Positions 19,741-28,069 of a DNA stretch of 64,000 nucleotides are shown here, in pieces (position 1 is the first letter of the stretch; every line of letters starts with the position of its first letter). The notes beneath the pieces were generated by a model. That model was not told the origin of the DNA and made no database searches. It saw only the letters and a program-made list of their open reading frames with translations. The stretch is from Paraburkholderia ferrariae NBRC 106233 (GTDB lineage: Bacteria > Pseudomonadota > Gammaproteobacteria > Burkholderiales > Burkholderiaceae), in assembly GCF_000685035.1 (NCBI RefSeq), contig NZ_BAYB01000001.1, positions 17,508-81,507 on the forward strand, written 5' to 3'. A program made the position numbers and the translations under genes.

Positions 19741-20235
19741 ATGTTCACTGCATTCGACTACGCTGTAATGGCGGTGATCGGTTTATCGGCGCTGCGCGGG
19801 GCGTGGCGCGGATTCATCGGCGAAATCTTCGGATTGATAGGGTGGGTGGCCGCGTTTCTCGTGGCATGCCGCTATGTGGAACGCGTGGTGCCGTGGATTC
19901 CGGCGCACTGGCCGGGCGGGGCCCTGACGCAGTGGCTGATCGCCTTTGCGCTGATCGTGATTGGCGTGGTGCTGGTGGCGGGCGTGGCGAATGCCCTGCT
20001 GGGGCGCCTCGTGCAGGTGAGCGGACTGTCCGGCGTGGACCGGTCGCTCGGTTTGATGTTCGGCCTCGTGCGAGGCGTCGTGCTGGTGCTGATTCTCGTC
20101 GTCCTCGGCGGACTGACCGAGCTGCCCCAGCAGGACTTCTGGCGCAATGCGCTGCTGCGGCCTTATGCCGAGCAGGGCGTGCACGAACTGAAACCGCTGC
20201 TGCCCGAAACGCTCGCGAGCTACGTTCGCATCTAG
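19741..20235 (+). CDS. cvpA: CvpA family inner-membrane protein
   Basis: A 164-residue integral membrane protein with four hydrophobic segments (about residues 5-24, 30-48, 60-82 and 100-122) and the family signature RGAWRGFIGEIFGLIGWV near the N-terminus. In E. coli CvpA is needed for colicin V production and envelope stress tolerance. It starts 7 bases after the SPOR gene and precedes purF by 95 bases, as in E. coli. Confidence 0.93.
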   Translation: MFTAFDYAVMAVIGLSALRGAWRGFIGEIFGLIGWVAAFLVACRYVERVVPWIPAHWPGGALTQWLIAFALIVIGVVLVAGVANALLGRLVQVSGLSGVDRSLGLMFGLVRGVVLVLILVVLGGLTELPQQDFWRNALLRPYAEQGVHELKPLLPETLASYVRI

Positions 20236-20330
20236 CGCAGACAAAGCGCAAGCAGCCTGCCCGCGCGGCGCAGGCCCGGCTCCGGCCGCCCGCCGCTGCT
20301 ACCGATTCTCGCTTCTTTGAAGGACCTGCC

Positions 20331-21878
20331 ATGTGTGGCATCGTAGGCGTAGTTTCCCGCTCTCCCGTCAACCAGCTTCTTTATGACGCGCTGCTGCTCC
20401 TGCAGCACCGCGGCCAGGACGCGGCCGGCATTGCCACCGCGGATGGCAGCACCTTCCACATGCACAAAGCCAACGGCATGGTGCGCGACGTGTTCCGCAC
20501 GCGCAACATGCGCAGCCTGCCGGGCACGAGCGGCATCGGCCAGGTGCGCTATCCGACGGCCGGCTCGGCGTCGAGCGAAGAGGAGGCCCAGCCGTTCTAC
20601 GTGAACGCGCCGTTCGGCCTGATCCTCGCCCATAACGGCAATCTCACGAACTGGCAGCAGCTCAAGGAAGAGATGTTCCGCGTCGATCGCCGGCACGTGA
20701 ACACCAATTCCGACACGGAAGTCCTGCTCAACGTGCTCGCGCACGAACTGCAGACGGCCAGCTCCGGCCTCGAGCTCGATCCGGCGGCGCTCTTCAAGGC
20801 CGTTTCGGGCGTGCACAAGCGCGTGCGCGGCTCGTACGCCATCGTCTCGCTGATCGCCGGCTACGGCCTGCTCGCGTTCCGCGACCCGTTCGGCATCCGC
20901 CCGCTGTGCATCGGCAAGCTGGAAACGCCGGAAGGCACGGAGTGGATGGTGGCGTCGGAATCGGTGGCGCTCGAAGGCATCGGCTTTGAGTTCGTGCGTG
21001 ACGTGGCGCCGGGCGAAGCCGTGTTCGTCGACTTCGAGGGCAACTTCCACTCGCAGCAGTGTTCGGCAACGCCGAGCCTGAACCCCTGCATCTTCGAACT
21101 CGTGTACCTCGCGCGTCCGGATTCGGTGCTCGACGGCGTGCCCGTGTACAACGTGCGTCTGCGCATGGGCGACTATCTCGCCGAGAAGGTCCGGCGCGAA
21201 CTGCCCGACGTGAGGATCGACGTGGTCATGCCGATTCCCGATTCGTCGCGCCCCGCGGCCATGCAGGTGGCGAAGAAGCTGGGCGTGGAATACCGCGAGG
21301 GCTTCTTCAAGAACCGCTACGTGGGCCGCACCTTCATCATGCCGGGCCAGGCGATGCGCAAGAAGTCGGTGCGCCAGAAGCTCAACGCCATGGGCATCGA
21401 GTTCAAGGGCAAGAACGTGCTGATCATCGACGATTCGATCGTGCGCGGCACCACCTCCCACGAAATCGTGCAGATGGCGCGCGACGCGGGCGCGACCAAG
21501 GTGATCTTCGCTTCGGCGGCGCCGCCCGTGAAGTACCCGAACGTCTACGGCATCGACATGCCCACGCGCGGCGAGCTCGTCGCGCACGGCCGCACGGACG
21601 AGGAAGTGGCGCGCATCATCGGTGCGGACCACCTCGTGTATCAGGACGTCGAAGCGCTCAAGCAGGCGGTGCGCGACATCAATCCGGAGCTCAAGCAGTT
21701 CGAAGCCTCGTGCTTCGACGGCGACTACATCACCGGCGACATCACGAGCGCCTACCTCGACAAGATCGAGACCGCCCGCCTCGCGCCGCAGGCGCAGTCG
21801 GACCGCGATGCCGCGAGCGAAGCGCTGGAGGGCGGCGCGGCGCGCTCGCAATTGCACCTGCAGTTGTCGGTCGAATAA
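20331..21878 (+). CDS. purF: amidophosphoribosyltransferase
   Basis: The first committed step of purine synthesis: glutamine plus PRPP to phosphoribosylamine. It has 515 residues. The Ntn nucleophile is Cys2 (MCGIVGVVSRSPVNQLL), the glutaminase-domain motifs LLLLQHRGQDAAGI and LAHNGNLTNW are present, and the PRPP loop is VLIIDDSIVRGTTSHE (about residues 363-378). The start must be the ATG at 20331 so that cysteine is residue 2; the frame is open upstream through cvpA but is not used. Confidence 0.97.
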   Translation: MCGIVGVVSRSPVNQLLYDALLLLQHRGQDAAGIATADGSTFHMHKANGMVRDVFRTRNMRSLPGTSGIGQVRYPTAGSASSEEEAQPFYVNAPFGLILAHNGNLTNWQQLKEEMFRVDRRHVNTNSDTEVLLNVLAHELQTASSGLELDPAALFKAVSGVHKRVRGSYAIVSLIAGYGLLAFRDPFGIRPLCIGKLETPEGTEWMVASESVALEGIGFEFVRDVAPGEAVFVDFEGNFHSQQCSATPSLNPCIFELVYLARPDSVLDGVPVYNVRLRMGDYLAEKVRRELPDVRIDVVMPIPDSSRPAAMQVAKKLGVEYREGFFKNRYVGRTFIMPGQAMRKKSVRQKLNAMGIEFKGKNVLIIDDSIVRGTTSHEIVQMARDAGATKVIFASAAPPVKYPNVYGIDMPTRGELVAHGRTDEEVARIIGADHLVYQDVEALKQAVRDINPELKQFEASCFDGDYITGDITSAYLDKIETARLAPQAQSDRDAASEALEGGAARSQLHLQLSVE

Positions 21879-21932
21879 GCCGCGCGCGACGGGAGGCGCG
21901 GCACTTGCGCGTTTCCCGTGTTAGGATGAGGG

Positions 21933-21989
21933 CTTGCGTCGATTTGATCTCAGCTTGCGGACGCGGGGCAACCCAAAACAGCTAAAGCG
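21933..21989 (+). promoter_or_regulatory. SAM-II type S-adenosylmethionine riboswitch upstream of metZ
   Basis: The sequence fits the compact SAM-II (SAM_alpha) aptamer. The P1 stem CTTGCGTC (21933-21940) pairs with GACGCGGG (21960-21967), with two G-T pairs. Inside P1 the strongly conserved GATTTG and GCTTGC appear in the right order. The 3' strand ends in the conserved AGCTAAAG (21980-21987) expected for the pseudoknot. It lies in the metZ leader, a methionine gene, and an intrinsic terminator follows 66 bases later, suggesting transcriptional repression when SAM is high. Recognised by eye; no covariance model was run. Confidence 0.82.
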
Positions 21990-22055
21990 AAAGGCATCGC
22001 GAACAGGTCGTCAGCCAGTTCGATATCCGATGCCCCGCTGCTGCCCCGAATACCC

Positions 22056-22091
22056 AAAGCCCGCTTCTGCCGACGCAAAGCGGGCTTTTTT
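22056..22091 (+). terminator. intrinsic terminator in the metZ leader (riboswitch expression platform)
   Basis: An 11-base-pair perfect stem, AAAGCCCGCTT (22056-22066) against AAGCGGGCTTT (22078-22088), has an 11-base loop and six Ts (22086-22091). It lies before the metZ start, so it acts as an attenuator or also ends purF transcripts. Confidence 0.9.
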
Positions 22092-22143
22092 GCGCCTGAC
22101 GGTCTTGCGGCCCGAAGACATTCGAATGGGAAACAACACGAAC

Positions 22144-23340
22144 ATGGACGACACCTTAAACTTCGACACCCTCGCCGTGCGCTCGGGCACCCTGCGCAGC
22201 GAGTTCAACGAACATTCGGAAGCGCTCTACCTCACCTCGAGCTTCTGCTTTTCGAGCGCCGCCGAAGCGGCCGAGCGTTTCAGGCACTCCGAAACCGGCT
22301 ACACCTACGCGCGCTTCACGAACCCCACCGTGACGATGTTCCAGGACCGGCTGGCCGCGCTCGAAGGCGGCGAGGCGTGCATGGCGACGGCTTCGGGCAT
22401 GGCCGCGATCATGTCGGTGGTGATGTCGGCGTTGCAGGCGGGCGACCATATCGTGAGCTCGCAGAGCATCTTCGGCTCCACGCTCGGCATGTTCTCGCAG
22501 ATCTTCAGCAAGTTCGGCATCACGACCACCTTCGTCGATCCCACCGATCTCGATGCGTGGAAGAACGCCGTGCGCCCCGAAACGAAGATGTTCTTCCTCG
22601 AAACGCCCTCGAACCCGCTGACCGAAGTATCGGACATCGAAGCAATCAGCAAGATCGCCAGGGCGGCGGGCGCGCTCTTCGTGGTGGACAACTGCTTCTG
22701 CAGTCCGGCGCTGCAGCAGCCGCTCAAGTTCGGCGCGGACGTGGTGATGCATTCGGCCACCAAGTTCCTGGACGGCCAGGGCCGTGTGCTGGGCGGCGCG
22801 CTGGTGGGCTCGAAGCAGTTCATCATGGAGAAGGTGTTCCCGTTCGTGCGCAGCGCGGGCCCCACGCTTTCCGCCTTCAATGCGTGGGTGCTGCTCAAGG
22901 GCATGGAAACGCTCTCGCTGCGCGTGGAAAAGCAGTCGGCCAACGCGCTCGAAATCGCGCGCTGGCTCGAAGCGCATCCGGCCGTGGGCCGCGTGTTCTA
23001 TCCGGGCCTCGAATCGCATCCGCAATATGCGCTCGCGAAGCGCCAGCAGAAGGCGGGCGGCGCCATCGTCTCGTTCGAACTGAAGGGCGACACGCCCGAG
23101 CAGCAGCGCGAGAACGCCTGGCGCGTGATCGACAACACGAAGGTCTGCTCGATCACCGGCAACCTGGGCGACACGCGCACCACGATCACGCATCCGGCCA
23201 CCACCACGCACGGCCGCATCACGCCGGAAGCGCGCGCGGCGGCGGGCATCACCGAGGGCCTGATTCGTCTCGCCGTCGGCCTCGAGAACGTGCAGGACAT
23301 CCGCAACGACCTCGCGCGCGGGCTGGACGCGAAGGCCTGA
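22144..23340 (+). CDS. metZ: O-succinylhomoserine sulfhydrylase
   Basis: A PLP enzyme of the Cys/Met metabolism family that makes homocysteine directly from O-succinylhomoserine and sulfide. It has 398 residues. The PLP lysine is Lys207 in MHSATKFLDGQGRVLGG; ETPSNPLTEVSDIEAI and the glycine-rich GEACMATASGMAAI are present. The start MDDTLNFDTLAVRSGTLRSE is the typical N-terminus; an in-frame ATG lies at 22126 and the frame is open to 21934 across the riboswitch. The SAM-II leader indicates control by SAM. A terminator follows. Confidence 0.93.
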   Translation: MDDTLNFDTLAVRSGTLRSEFNEHSEALYLTSSFCFSSAAEAAERFRHSETGYTYARFTNPTVTMFQDRLAALEGGEACMATASGMAAIMSVVMSALQAGDHIVSSQSIFGSTLGMFSQIFSKFGITTTFVDPTDLDAWKNAVRPETKMFFLETPSNPLTEVSDIEAISKIARAAGALFVVDNCFCSPALQQPLKFGADVVMHSATKFLDGQGRVLGGALVGSKQFIMEKVFPFVRSAGPTLSAFNAWVLLKGMETLSLRVEKQSANALEIARWLEAHPAVGRVFYPGLESHPQYALAKRQQKAGGAIVSFELKGDTPEQQRENAWRVIDNTKVCSITGNLGDTRTTITHPATTTHGRITPEARAAAGITEGLIRLAVGLENVQDIRNDLARGLDAKA

Positions 23341-23381
23341 TCGCGCCGCTTCGTTTCGTTCGCACTGCGTCACAAGTGCTG

Positions 23382-23406
23382 CGGGCCGCGTGTAGCGGCC
23401 CGTTTT
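23382..23406 (+). terminator. intrinsic terminator after metZ
   Basis: The stem CGGGCCGC (23382-23389) / GCGGCCCG (23395-23402) has a five-base loop GTGTA and is followed by TTTT. Confidence 0.8.
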
Positions 23407-23430
23407 CGTTCATTGCCGAGGTTAGCTGCC

Positions 23431-24288
23431 ATGCCCATCATTCGTGCGTTGTTCGTTTATCCCGTCAAATCGTGCGGTGCCATTGCGCTTGGCGAGGCGC
23501 AACTCGAAGCCGAGGGCCTGAAGTGGGACCGCCACTGGATGGTGGTGGACGAGACCGGGCGCTTCGTGTCGCAGCGCGAGCAGGCGGCGATGGCGCGCAT
23601 CGTGCCGGCGTTCGTCGAAGGCGGTGTGGAGCTTGCCATGGCGGGCATGCCGACCCCGCTCACGCTGCCGTTCGAGCCGGGTAGCGATGCGCACCGCGTG
23701 ACCGCGACGGTCTGGAAGGACACGTTCGAAGCCCTCGACGAGGGCGACGCGGCGGCGCGATGGTTCTCGCAGGCGCTGGGCGTGCCGGTGCGGCTCGTGC
23801 GTTTCGCGCCCGACGTCACGCGTCTGTCCAGCAAGAAGTGGACGAACGACGAGGACGTGCCCACGCAGTTCGCCGACGGTTTCCCGCTGCTCGTGACGAG
23901 CGAGGCCTCGCTGGCCGACCTGAACGCGCGCCTTGCGCAAAAGGGCGCGACGCCCGTGCCGATGAGCCGTTTCCGCCCGAACATCGTCGTGGACGGCGAG
24001 GGCGCCTTCGACGAAGACTTCATCGAAACGATGTCGATCGAAAGCGGCGCCGTGGTGCTGCGCTTCGCGAAGCCATGCGCGCGCTGCCCGATCACGACGA
24101 TCGATCAGCAGACGGGGGAGCGCGACACGCAATGGCCCACGGAGCCGCTCGACACGATGGTGGGCTTTCGTGCCGACCCGCGCGTGGACGGCGGCCTCAC
24201 GTTCGGGCAGAACGCCGTGGTCGTGGCGGGCAAGGGCAAGCGCGTGGCCGTGGGGGCCGAAGTCGAATGGGAGTGGCGCTTCGAGTAG
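23431..24288 (+). CDS. MOSC domain protein (YcbX-like)
   Basis: A 285-residue protein with an N-terminal MOSC beta-barrel (IRALFVYPVKSCGAIALGEA) and a C-terminal MOSC domain containing PMSRFRPNIVVDG and the cysteine motif FAKPCARCPITTIDQQTG. Family members bind the molybdenum cofactor sulfur and take part in reducing N-hydroxylated compounds; E. coli YcbX is the closest model. There is no 2Fe-2S ferredoxin domain at the C-terminus, unlike YcbX itself. The start at 23431 (MPIIRALF) is preferred over the open upstream frame. It converges on the araC-type gene. Confidence 0.88.
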   Translation: MPIIRALFVYPVKSCGAIALGEAQLEAEGLKWDRHWMVVDETGRFVSQREQAAMARIVPAFVEGGVELAMAGMPTPLTLPFEPGSDAHRVTATVWKDTFEALDEGDAAARWFSQALGVPVRLVRFAPDVTRLSSKKWTNDEDVPTQFADGFPLLVTSEASLADLNARLAQKGATPVPMSRFRPNIVVDGEGAFDEDFIETMSIESGAVVLRFAKPCARCPITTIDQQTGERDTQWPTEPLDTMVGFRADPRVDGGLTFGQNAVVVAGKGKRVAVGAEVEWEWRFE

Positions 24289-24336
24289 CGCGGGCTGCGA
24301 CCTTATTGAGGCGCTACTGAGGCCGCCATTGAGGCG

Positions 24337-25137
24337 CTACTGCGGCAGCGTGCGCCACTGCCCCGGTGCGAGCCCGAAGCGCCGCGTGAAGGCATGCGTG
24401 AACGCGCTTTGATCGCCGAAGCCCACCTCCAGCGCCACGTCGATCAGCGAGCGGCGCGGATCGGCGAGCAGCGTGAGCGCCGTGTCGAGCCGCAGCCGCT
24501 GCAGGTAGCGGTGCGGCGTTTCGCCGAACGCCTCCACAAAAAGCTGATGAAAGCGCCGCATGCCGAAGCCGCAGTGCGCGGCGAGATCGGCCATGCGCAG
24601 CGGCTCGGCCAGATGCGTGCGCAGCCAGCGGTCGATGCGCGCGAAGTCGAGGCCCGCGGCCGCGTCGAACGCGGCGCCGCCGGCAATGCCTGTTTGCGCG
24701 ATCACCGCGGCGCACAGGCGCGCCGAAGCGTCCCAATGGAAGCGCCGCGCGCGCCCGTCGCCGCTGTCGGGCGACGCTGCTGTCTGCGCCGCGCGCTGCG
24801 CGATCTGCCGCACGAGCCCGGTGAGCGCGGGATCGATGGGAACGGCGCGCGCGGCGTCGAAGAGCCGTTCGGGCACGGCGAGCGAGGCAGCCGGCAGGTC
24901 GAGCACCAACTGCCGGTTCTCGCCGATGCCCGCATAGTCGTGCCGCGCGCCGGCCGGAATCAGCCAGGCGGAGCAGCAGTCGATACGCTCGCCCACGCCG
25001 TCCACGGTCATCTCCATCGCACCGTCGAGCCCGAGCACGATCTGGTGAAAATCGTGCAGATCGGTTTCCTCGATCGCGCCGTAGCGGCGCAATTCGACGC
25101 CGGGCGCGGTGACGGGGGCATGGTGATGCGGATTCAT
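24337..25137 (-). CDS. AraC family transcriptional regulator
   Basis: A 266-residue regulator. The N-terminal half is a cupin-like sensor (HDFHQIVLGLDGAMEMTVDG, then a hydrophobic barrel). The C-terminal half (about residues 165-266) has the double helix-turn-helix (LRMADLAAHCGFGMRRFHQL and LIDVALEVGFGDQSAFTHAF). Neighbours give no clue to the inducer; the downstream-facing MOSC gene is convergent. The upstream FKBP gene is on the same strand 44 bases away, so the two may be cotranscribed. Confidence 0.9.
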   Translation of the reverse strand: MNPHHHAPVTAPGVELRRYGAIEETDLHDFHQIVLGLDGAMEMTVDGVGERIDCCSAWLIPAGARHDYAGIGENRQLVLDLPAASLAVPERLFDAARAVPIDPALTGLVRQIAQRAAQTAASPDSGDGRARRFHWDASARLCAAVIAQTGIAGGAAFDAAAGLDFARIDRWLRTHLAEPLRMADLAAHCGFGMRRFHQLFVEAFGETPHRYLQRLRLDTALTLLADPRRSLIDVALEVGFGDQSAFTHAFTRRFGLAPGQWRTLPQ

Positions 25138-25181
25138 GGGCGGCAGCGGGCGGGCAGCAGCGTCTTGCGCAGAGGCTGCGC

Positions 25182-25523
25182 TCAGACCTCGAGCAGTTCC
25201 ACTTCGAACACGAGCGTGGCGTTCGGCGGAATCACGCCGCCTGCGCCGCGCACGCCGTAGCCGAGTTGCGGCGGGATCGTGAGCTTGCGCACGCCGCCCA
25301 CCTTCATGCCCTGCACGCCTTCGTCCCAGCCCTTGATGACCATGCCGCCGCCCAGCACGAAGGCGAACGGGTCGTTGCGGTCCTTGCTCGAATCGAACTT
25401 CTGGCCGTCCGTCAGCCAGCCGGTGTAGTGCACGCTGACGGTCTGGCCGGCCGTGGCCTCGGCGCCGGTGCCTTCGGTCAGGTCCTCGTACTTGAGGCCG
25501 GATGCGGTGGTCACGATAGACAT
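25182..25523 (-). CDS. FKBP-type peptidyl-prolyl cis-trans isomerase
   Basis: A 113-residue single-domain FKBP. Active-site aromatic and charged residues are visible in [32 protein letters not shown] and [18 protein letters not shown]. There is no signal peptide, so it should be cytoplasmic. The ATG at 25523 follows a clear AGGAG. The open frame extends to 25880 but encodes repeat-derived sequence with no family match. Confidence 0.95.
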   Translation of the reverse strand: MSIVTTASGLKYEDLTEGTGAEATAGQTVSVHYTGWLTDGQKFDSSKDRNDPFAFVLGGGMVIKGWDEGVQGMKVGGVRKLTIPPQLGYGVRGAGGVIPPNATLVFEVELLEV

Positions 25524-25596
25524 GGGAAAACTCCTGAATCGGATGGGATGAAACCGGTATTGTAGGCGTTTCTTGCGGCGGCCCGAGCTATGGGCA

Positions 25597-25681
25597 CGCA
25601 GTTGGCACCGCAAGTTGGCACAGCAGTTGGCACCGTAGTTGGCGCCACAGTAAGCGCCGTAGTCGGCATCCCGGTGGGCAC
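25597..25681. repeat. degenerate 12-base tandem repeat
   Basis: About seven imperfect units of the form CGyAGTTGGCAC run through the spacer between the FKBP and kinase-like genes. The best copies are at 25597-25645, the later ones diverged (25646-25681). No coding function is apparent. Confidence 0.75.
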
Positions 25682-25812
25682 AAGACGTGCGCGTCACGGC
25701 GTGCGCGTCACCGGCAGGCGCTTCGACGCGCCTGCCTATAATGAGGGCTCGCCTGGCCCGGGGTGGCCGGGCATAAGAGTGGGCCCGCGAGGGGCGAGAA
25801 ACGAGGACACCG

Positions 25813-26568
25813 ATGGCGTCGAATTCCGATTCCCGATCTGAGCGCATCGCAAGGCTGTGCGCCGAAACCGCGCTGTTCATGCGCGATCACGTGCTCTCGC
25901 GCGTGTCGCACGATCTGCGCAGCCCGTTGAACGCGATCCATAGCTGGGCCTATGTGCTCGAGCGCAAGATCGACGCCGTGGATGCGGCGGCGCAGCGCGC
26001 GCTGGGCGGCATCCGCACGGGCGTCGATCAGCAGGTCCAGTTGCTCGAATCGCTCGTGGACAAGACGCGGGCACAAACGCGCAAGCTGGCGATCGAGCGT
26101 GCGCCGTTCGCGCTCGATGCGCTGATCGACGAAACCGTCGACGACGTGCGCACGGCGCTTGCCGATGCGCGGGGCGTCACGCTGGCCGTGCAGGGCACGC
26201 CCACGGGCGCGACGTTCGACGGCGACCGCGAGCGCATCGCCCAGGCGCTCTGGCTGATGCTCGTATTCGCGGTGGAGACGAGCGCGCGGGGCGCGGGCGT
26301 GACGCTCGAGGCTGGCGCGGCCGCCAACGCCGCCCAGTTCGACGTGAAGTGGCACGCGACGCCGCAAGCGCTCGCCGACGACGCGGCGGCGCATCTGCTC
26401 GAACCGTTTGCGCGGGTGCAGGCGGGCGAGCTGCAGGAAACCGGGCGCCATGCCTGGGTGCTGGCGCTATGCCAGCGTGTGGCCGAGGCGCACGGCGGGA
26501 AGTTCGAGCAGACGCCGCTCGCGGAAGGCGGGGCCGCCGCGCTGAGTTTGAGCCTGCTCGCGGGATGA
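25813..26568 (+). CDS. histidine kinase-like protein with degenerate ATPase domain
   Basis: A 251-residue soluble protein. Residues about 25-90 form a HisKA dimerisation/phosphoacceptor domain with H-box [11 protein letters not shown]; the candidate phospho-histidine is His33. The C-terminal half resembles a HATPase fold in outline and ends in a typical last-strand pattern ([17 protein letters not shown]). The N-box asparagine is absent ([13 protein letters not shown]) and I find no DxGxG G1 box. It may be a pseudokinase or a histidine phosphotransferase in the manner of ChpT or Spo0B rather than an active kinase. No response regulator is adjacent. A sensor domain and membrane spans are missing. 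Confidence 0.75.
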   Translation: MASNSDSRSERIARLCAETALFMRDHVLSRVSHDLRSPLNAIHSWAYVLERKIDAVDAAAQRALGGIRTGVDQQVQLLESLVDKTRAQTRKLAIERAPFALDALIDETVDDVRTALADARGVTLAVQGTPTGATFDGDRERIAQALWLMLVFAVETSARGAGVTLEAGAAANAAQFDVKWHATPQALADDAAAHLLEPFARVQAGELQETGRHAWVLALCQRVAEAHGGKFEQTPLAEGGAAALSLSLLAG

Positions 26569-26631
26569 TCCGGCAGCGAGGGGCCTGGCGCCGCTTATAC
26601 TGATCGCTTCGCCACCCCGGAGCCTTCTGTC

Positions 26632-28038
26632 TTGATCCAGGTTATCGCCCTCGTCGGCGCGCTGCTGCTCGTAGCCCTCAACGGTTTCTTCGTGGCCGCC
26701 GAATTCGGCCTCGTCAAGCTGCGGCAGACGCGCGTGCAAAGCCTCGCGGCGCAGCACGGCCTGCGCGGCAAGCTGCTTGCGAAGGTGCACGGCCAGCTCG
26801 ATGCGTATCTGTCGGCCTGCCAGCTCGGCATTACGCTCGCGTCGCTCGGCCTTGGCTGGATCGGCGAACCGGCTTTCGCGAAGCTGCTCTCGCCGCTGTT
26901 CGCGCTCTTCGGCGTGCAGTCGCCGGAAGTGATCCACGCGATTTCGCTCGTGTTCGCCTTCACGGTGATCTCGTTCCTGCATATCGTCGTGGGGGAGCTT
27001 GCGCCGAAATCGCTGGCGATCCGCGAGTCCGAAAAAGTTTCGCTGTGGACGGCCGCGCCGCTCTATGGCTTCTACTGGGCCATGTATCCCGCGATCTGGG
27101 CGCTCAACCGCAGCGCGAACGCCGTGCTGCGTCTCGCGGGCCTTTCCTCGGGGCACGGCTCGGATTCGCACTATTCGACCGACGAACTGAAGCTCATTCT
27201 GCGCAGCCGCCGCGCCGCGGCCCAGGCCGAAGCCGATGCGCGCGCCGATGGCGCTCACGGCGCGGAAGGTGCGAACGGTGCCCGCCTGCCTGCGCTGCCC
27301 GCCGCGGCGAGCGCCTATAGCGCCGACGAATGGAACACGCTCGCGCATTCGCTCGACTTTTCGCGCATGACTGTGTCGGACCTCATGCGGCCGCTGCACG
27401 AGATGGTGGGCCTGCGGCGCGATCTGCCGCTCGCCGAGAACATGCAGATCGTCGCGCGCCATCGTTTCAGCCGTTATCCGCTGTTCGAGGACGCCGCGGG
27501 CGAGCGCGTGGCGGGGCTCATTCATCTGAAGGATCTGTTGCTGGCCCGCGAGGCGGGCCACGCGCTCGACGATCTCGGCAAGTTCGTGCGCCCGGTGCAG
27601 TACGTGAAGCCCGAGGCGCCCGCGCTCGCGCTTTTCCGGCGCTTTCGCAAGGGCGCTCCGCACTTCGCGCTGGTGGGGCGCAAGGGCGCGCGGCCCAATG
27701 GTTTCCTTACGCTCGACAATCTGCTTGGCGCGCTGGTGGGCCAGATTCACGACGAATTCCATCAGGCCGATACGGACTGGACGCGCATGGACGACGGTAC
27801 GCTGATGGGCCGCGGCAGCCTGCCCGTGGTGTCGCTGGAGCAGGCGCTCGGCATCGACATCGACGAAGGGCGCGCGGAGTCGGTGGGCGGTCTCGTGATC
27901 CACGCGCTCAACGATCTGCCCACCGAGGGGCAGCGCGTGTCGTTCCCGCATTTCGACATCGTCGTGAAGAAGATGAAGGGACCGCGCATCGTGCTCGTGC
28001 GCGTCTATCCGCAGGGACTGGTGGACGAGGGCGGTTGA
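26632..28038 (+). CDS. CNNM/CorC-family hemolysin-type membrane protein
   Basis: A 468-residue protein with an N-terminal DUF21/CNNM membrane domain (spans near residues 3-25, 60-80, 95-118 and 130-150, with AAEFGLVKLRQTRV and VVGELAPKSLAIRESE), a CBS pair (about 235-355, MTVSDLMRPLHEMVGLRRD) and a C-terminal CorC/HlyC domain (about 375-460). Such proteins are linked to magnesium or cobalt efflux and are often misnamed hemolysins. The start is TTG at 26632. It converges with treY. Confidence 0.88.
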   Translation: MIQVIALVGALLLVALNGFFVAAEFGLVKLRQTRVQSLAAQHGLRGKLLAKVHGQLDAYLSACQLGITLASLGLGWIGEPAFAKLLSPLFALFGVQSPEVIHAISLVFAFTVISFLHIVVGELAPKSLAIRESEKVSLWTAAPLYGFYWAMYPAIWALNRSANAVLRLAGLSSGHGSDSHYSTDELKLILRSRRAAAQAEADARADGAHGAEGANGARLPALPAAASAYSADEWNTLAHSLDFSRMTVSDLMRPLHEMVGLRRDLPLAENMQIVARHRFSRYPLFEDAAGERVAGLIHLKDLLLAREAGHALDDLGKFVRPVQYVKPEAPALALFRRFRKGAPHFALVGRKGARPNGFLTLDNLLGALVGQIHDEFHQADTDWTRMDDGTLMGRGSLPVVSLEQALGIDIDEGRAESVGGLVIHALNDLPTEGQRVSFPHFDIVVKKMKGPRIVLVRVYPQGLVDEGG

Positions 28039-28069
28039 GCGGGCCGTTCCGGCGCGCTCAGGTTCGTGC

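Noticed and set aside
21934..22143. Upstream extension of the metZ frame
   Set aside because: It covers the SAM-II riboswitch and terminator; the family N-terminus begins at 22144.
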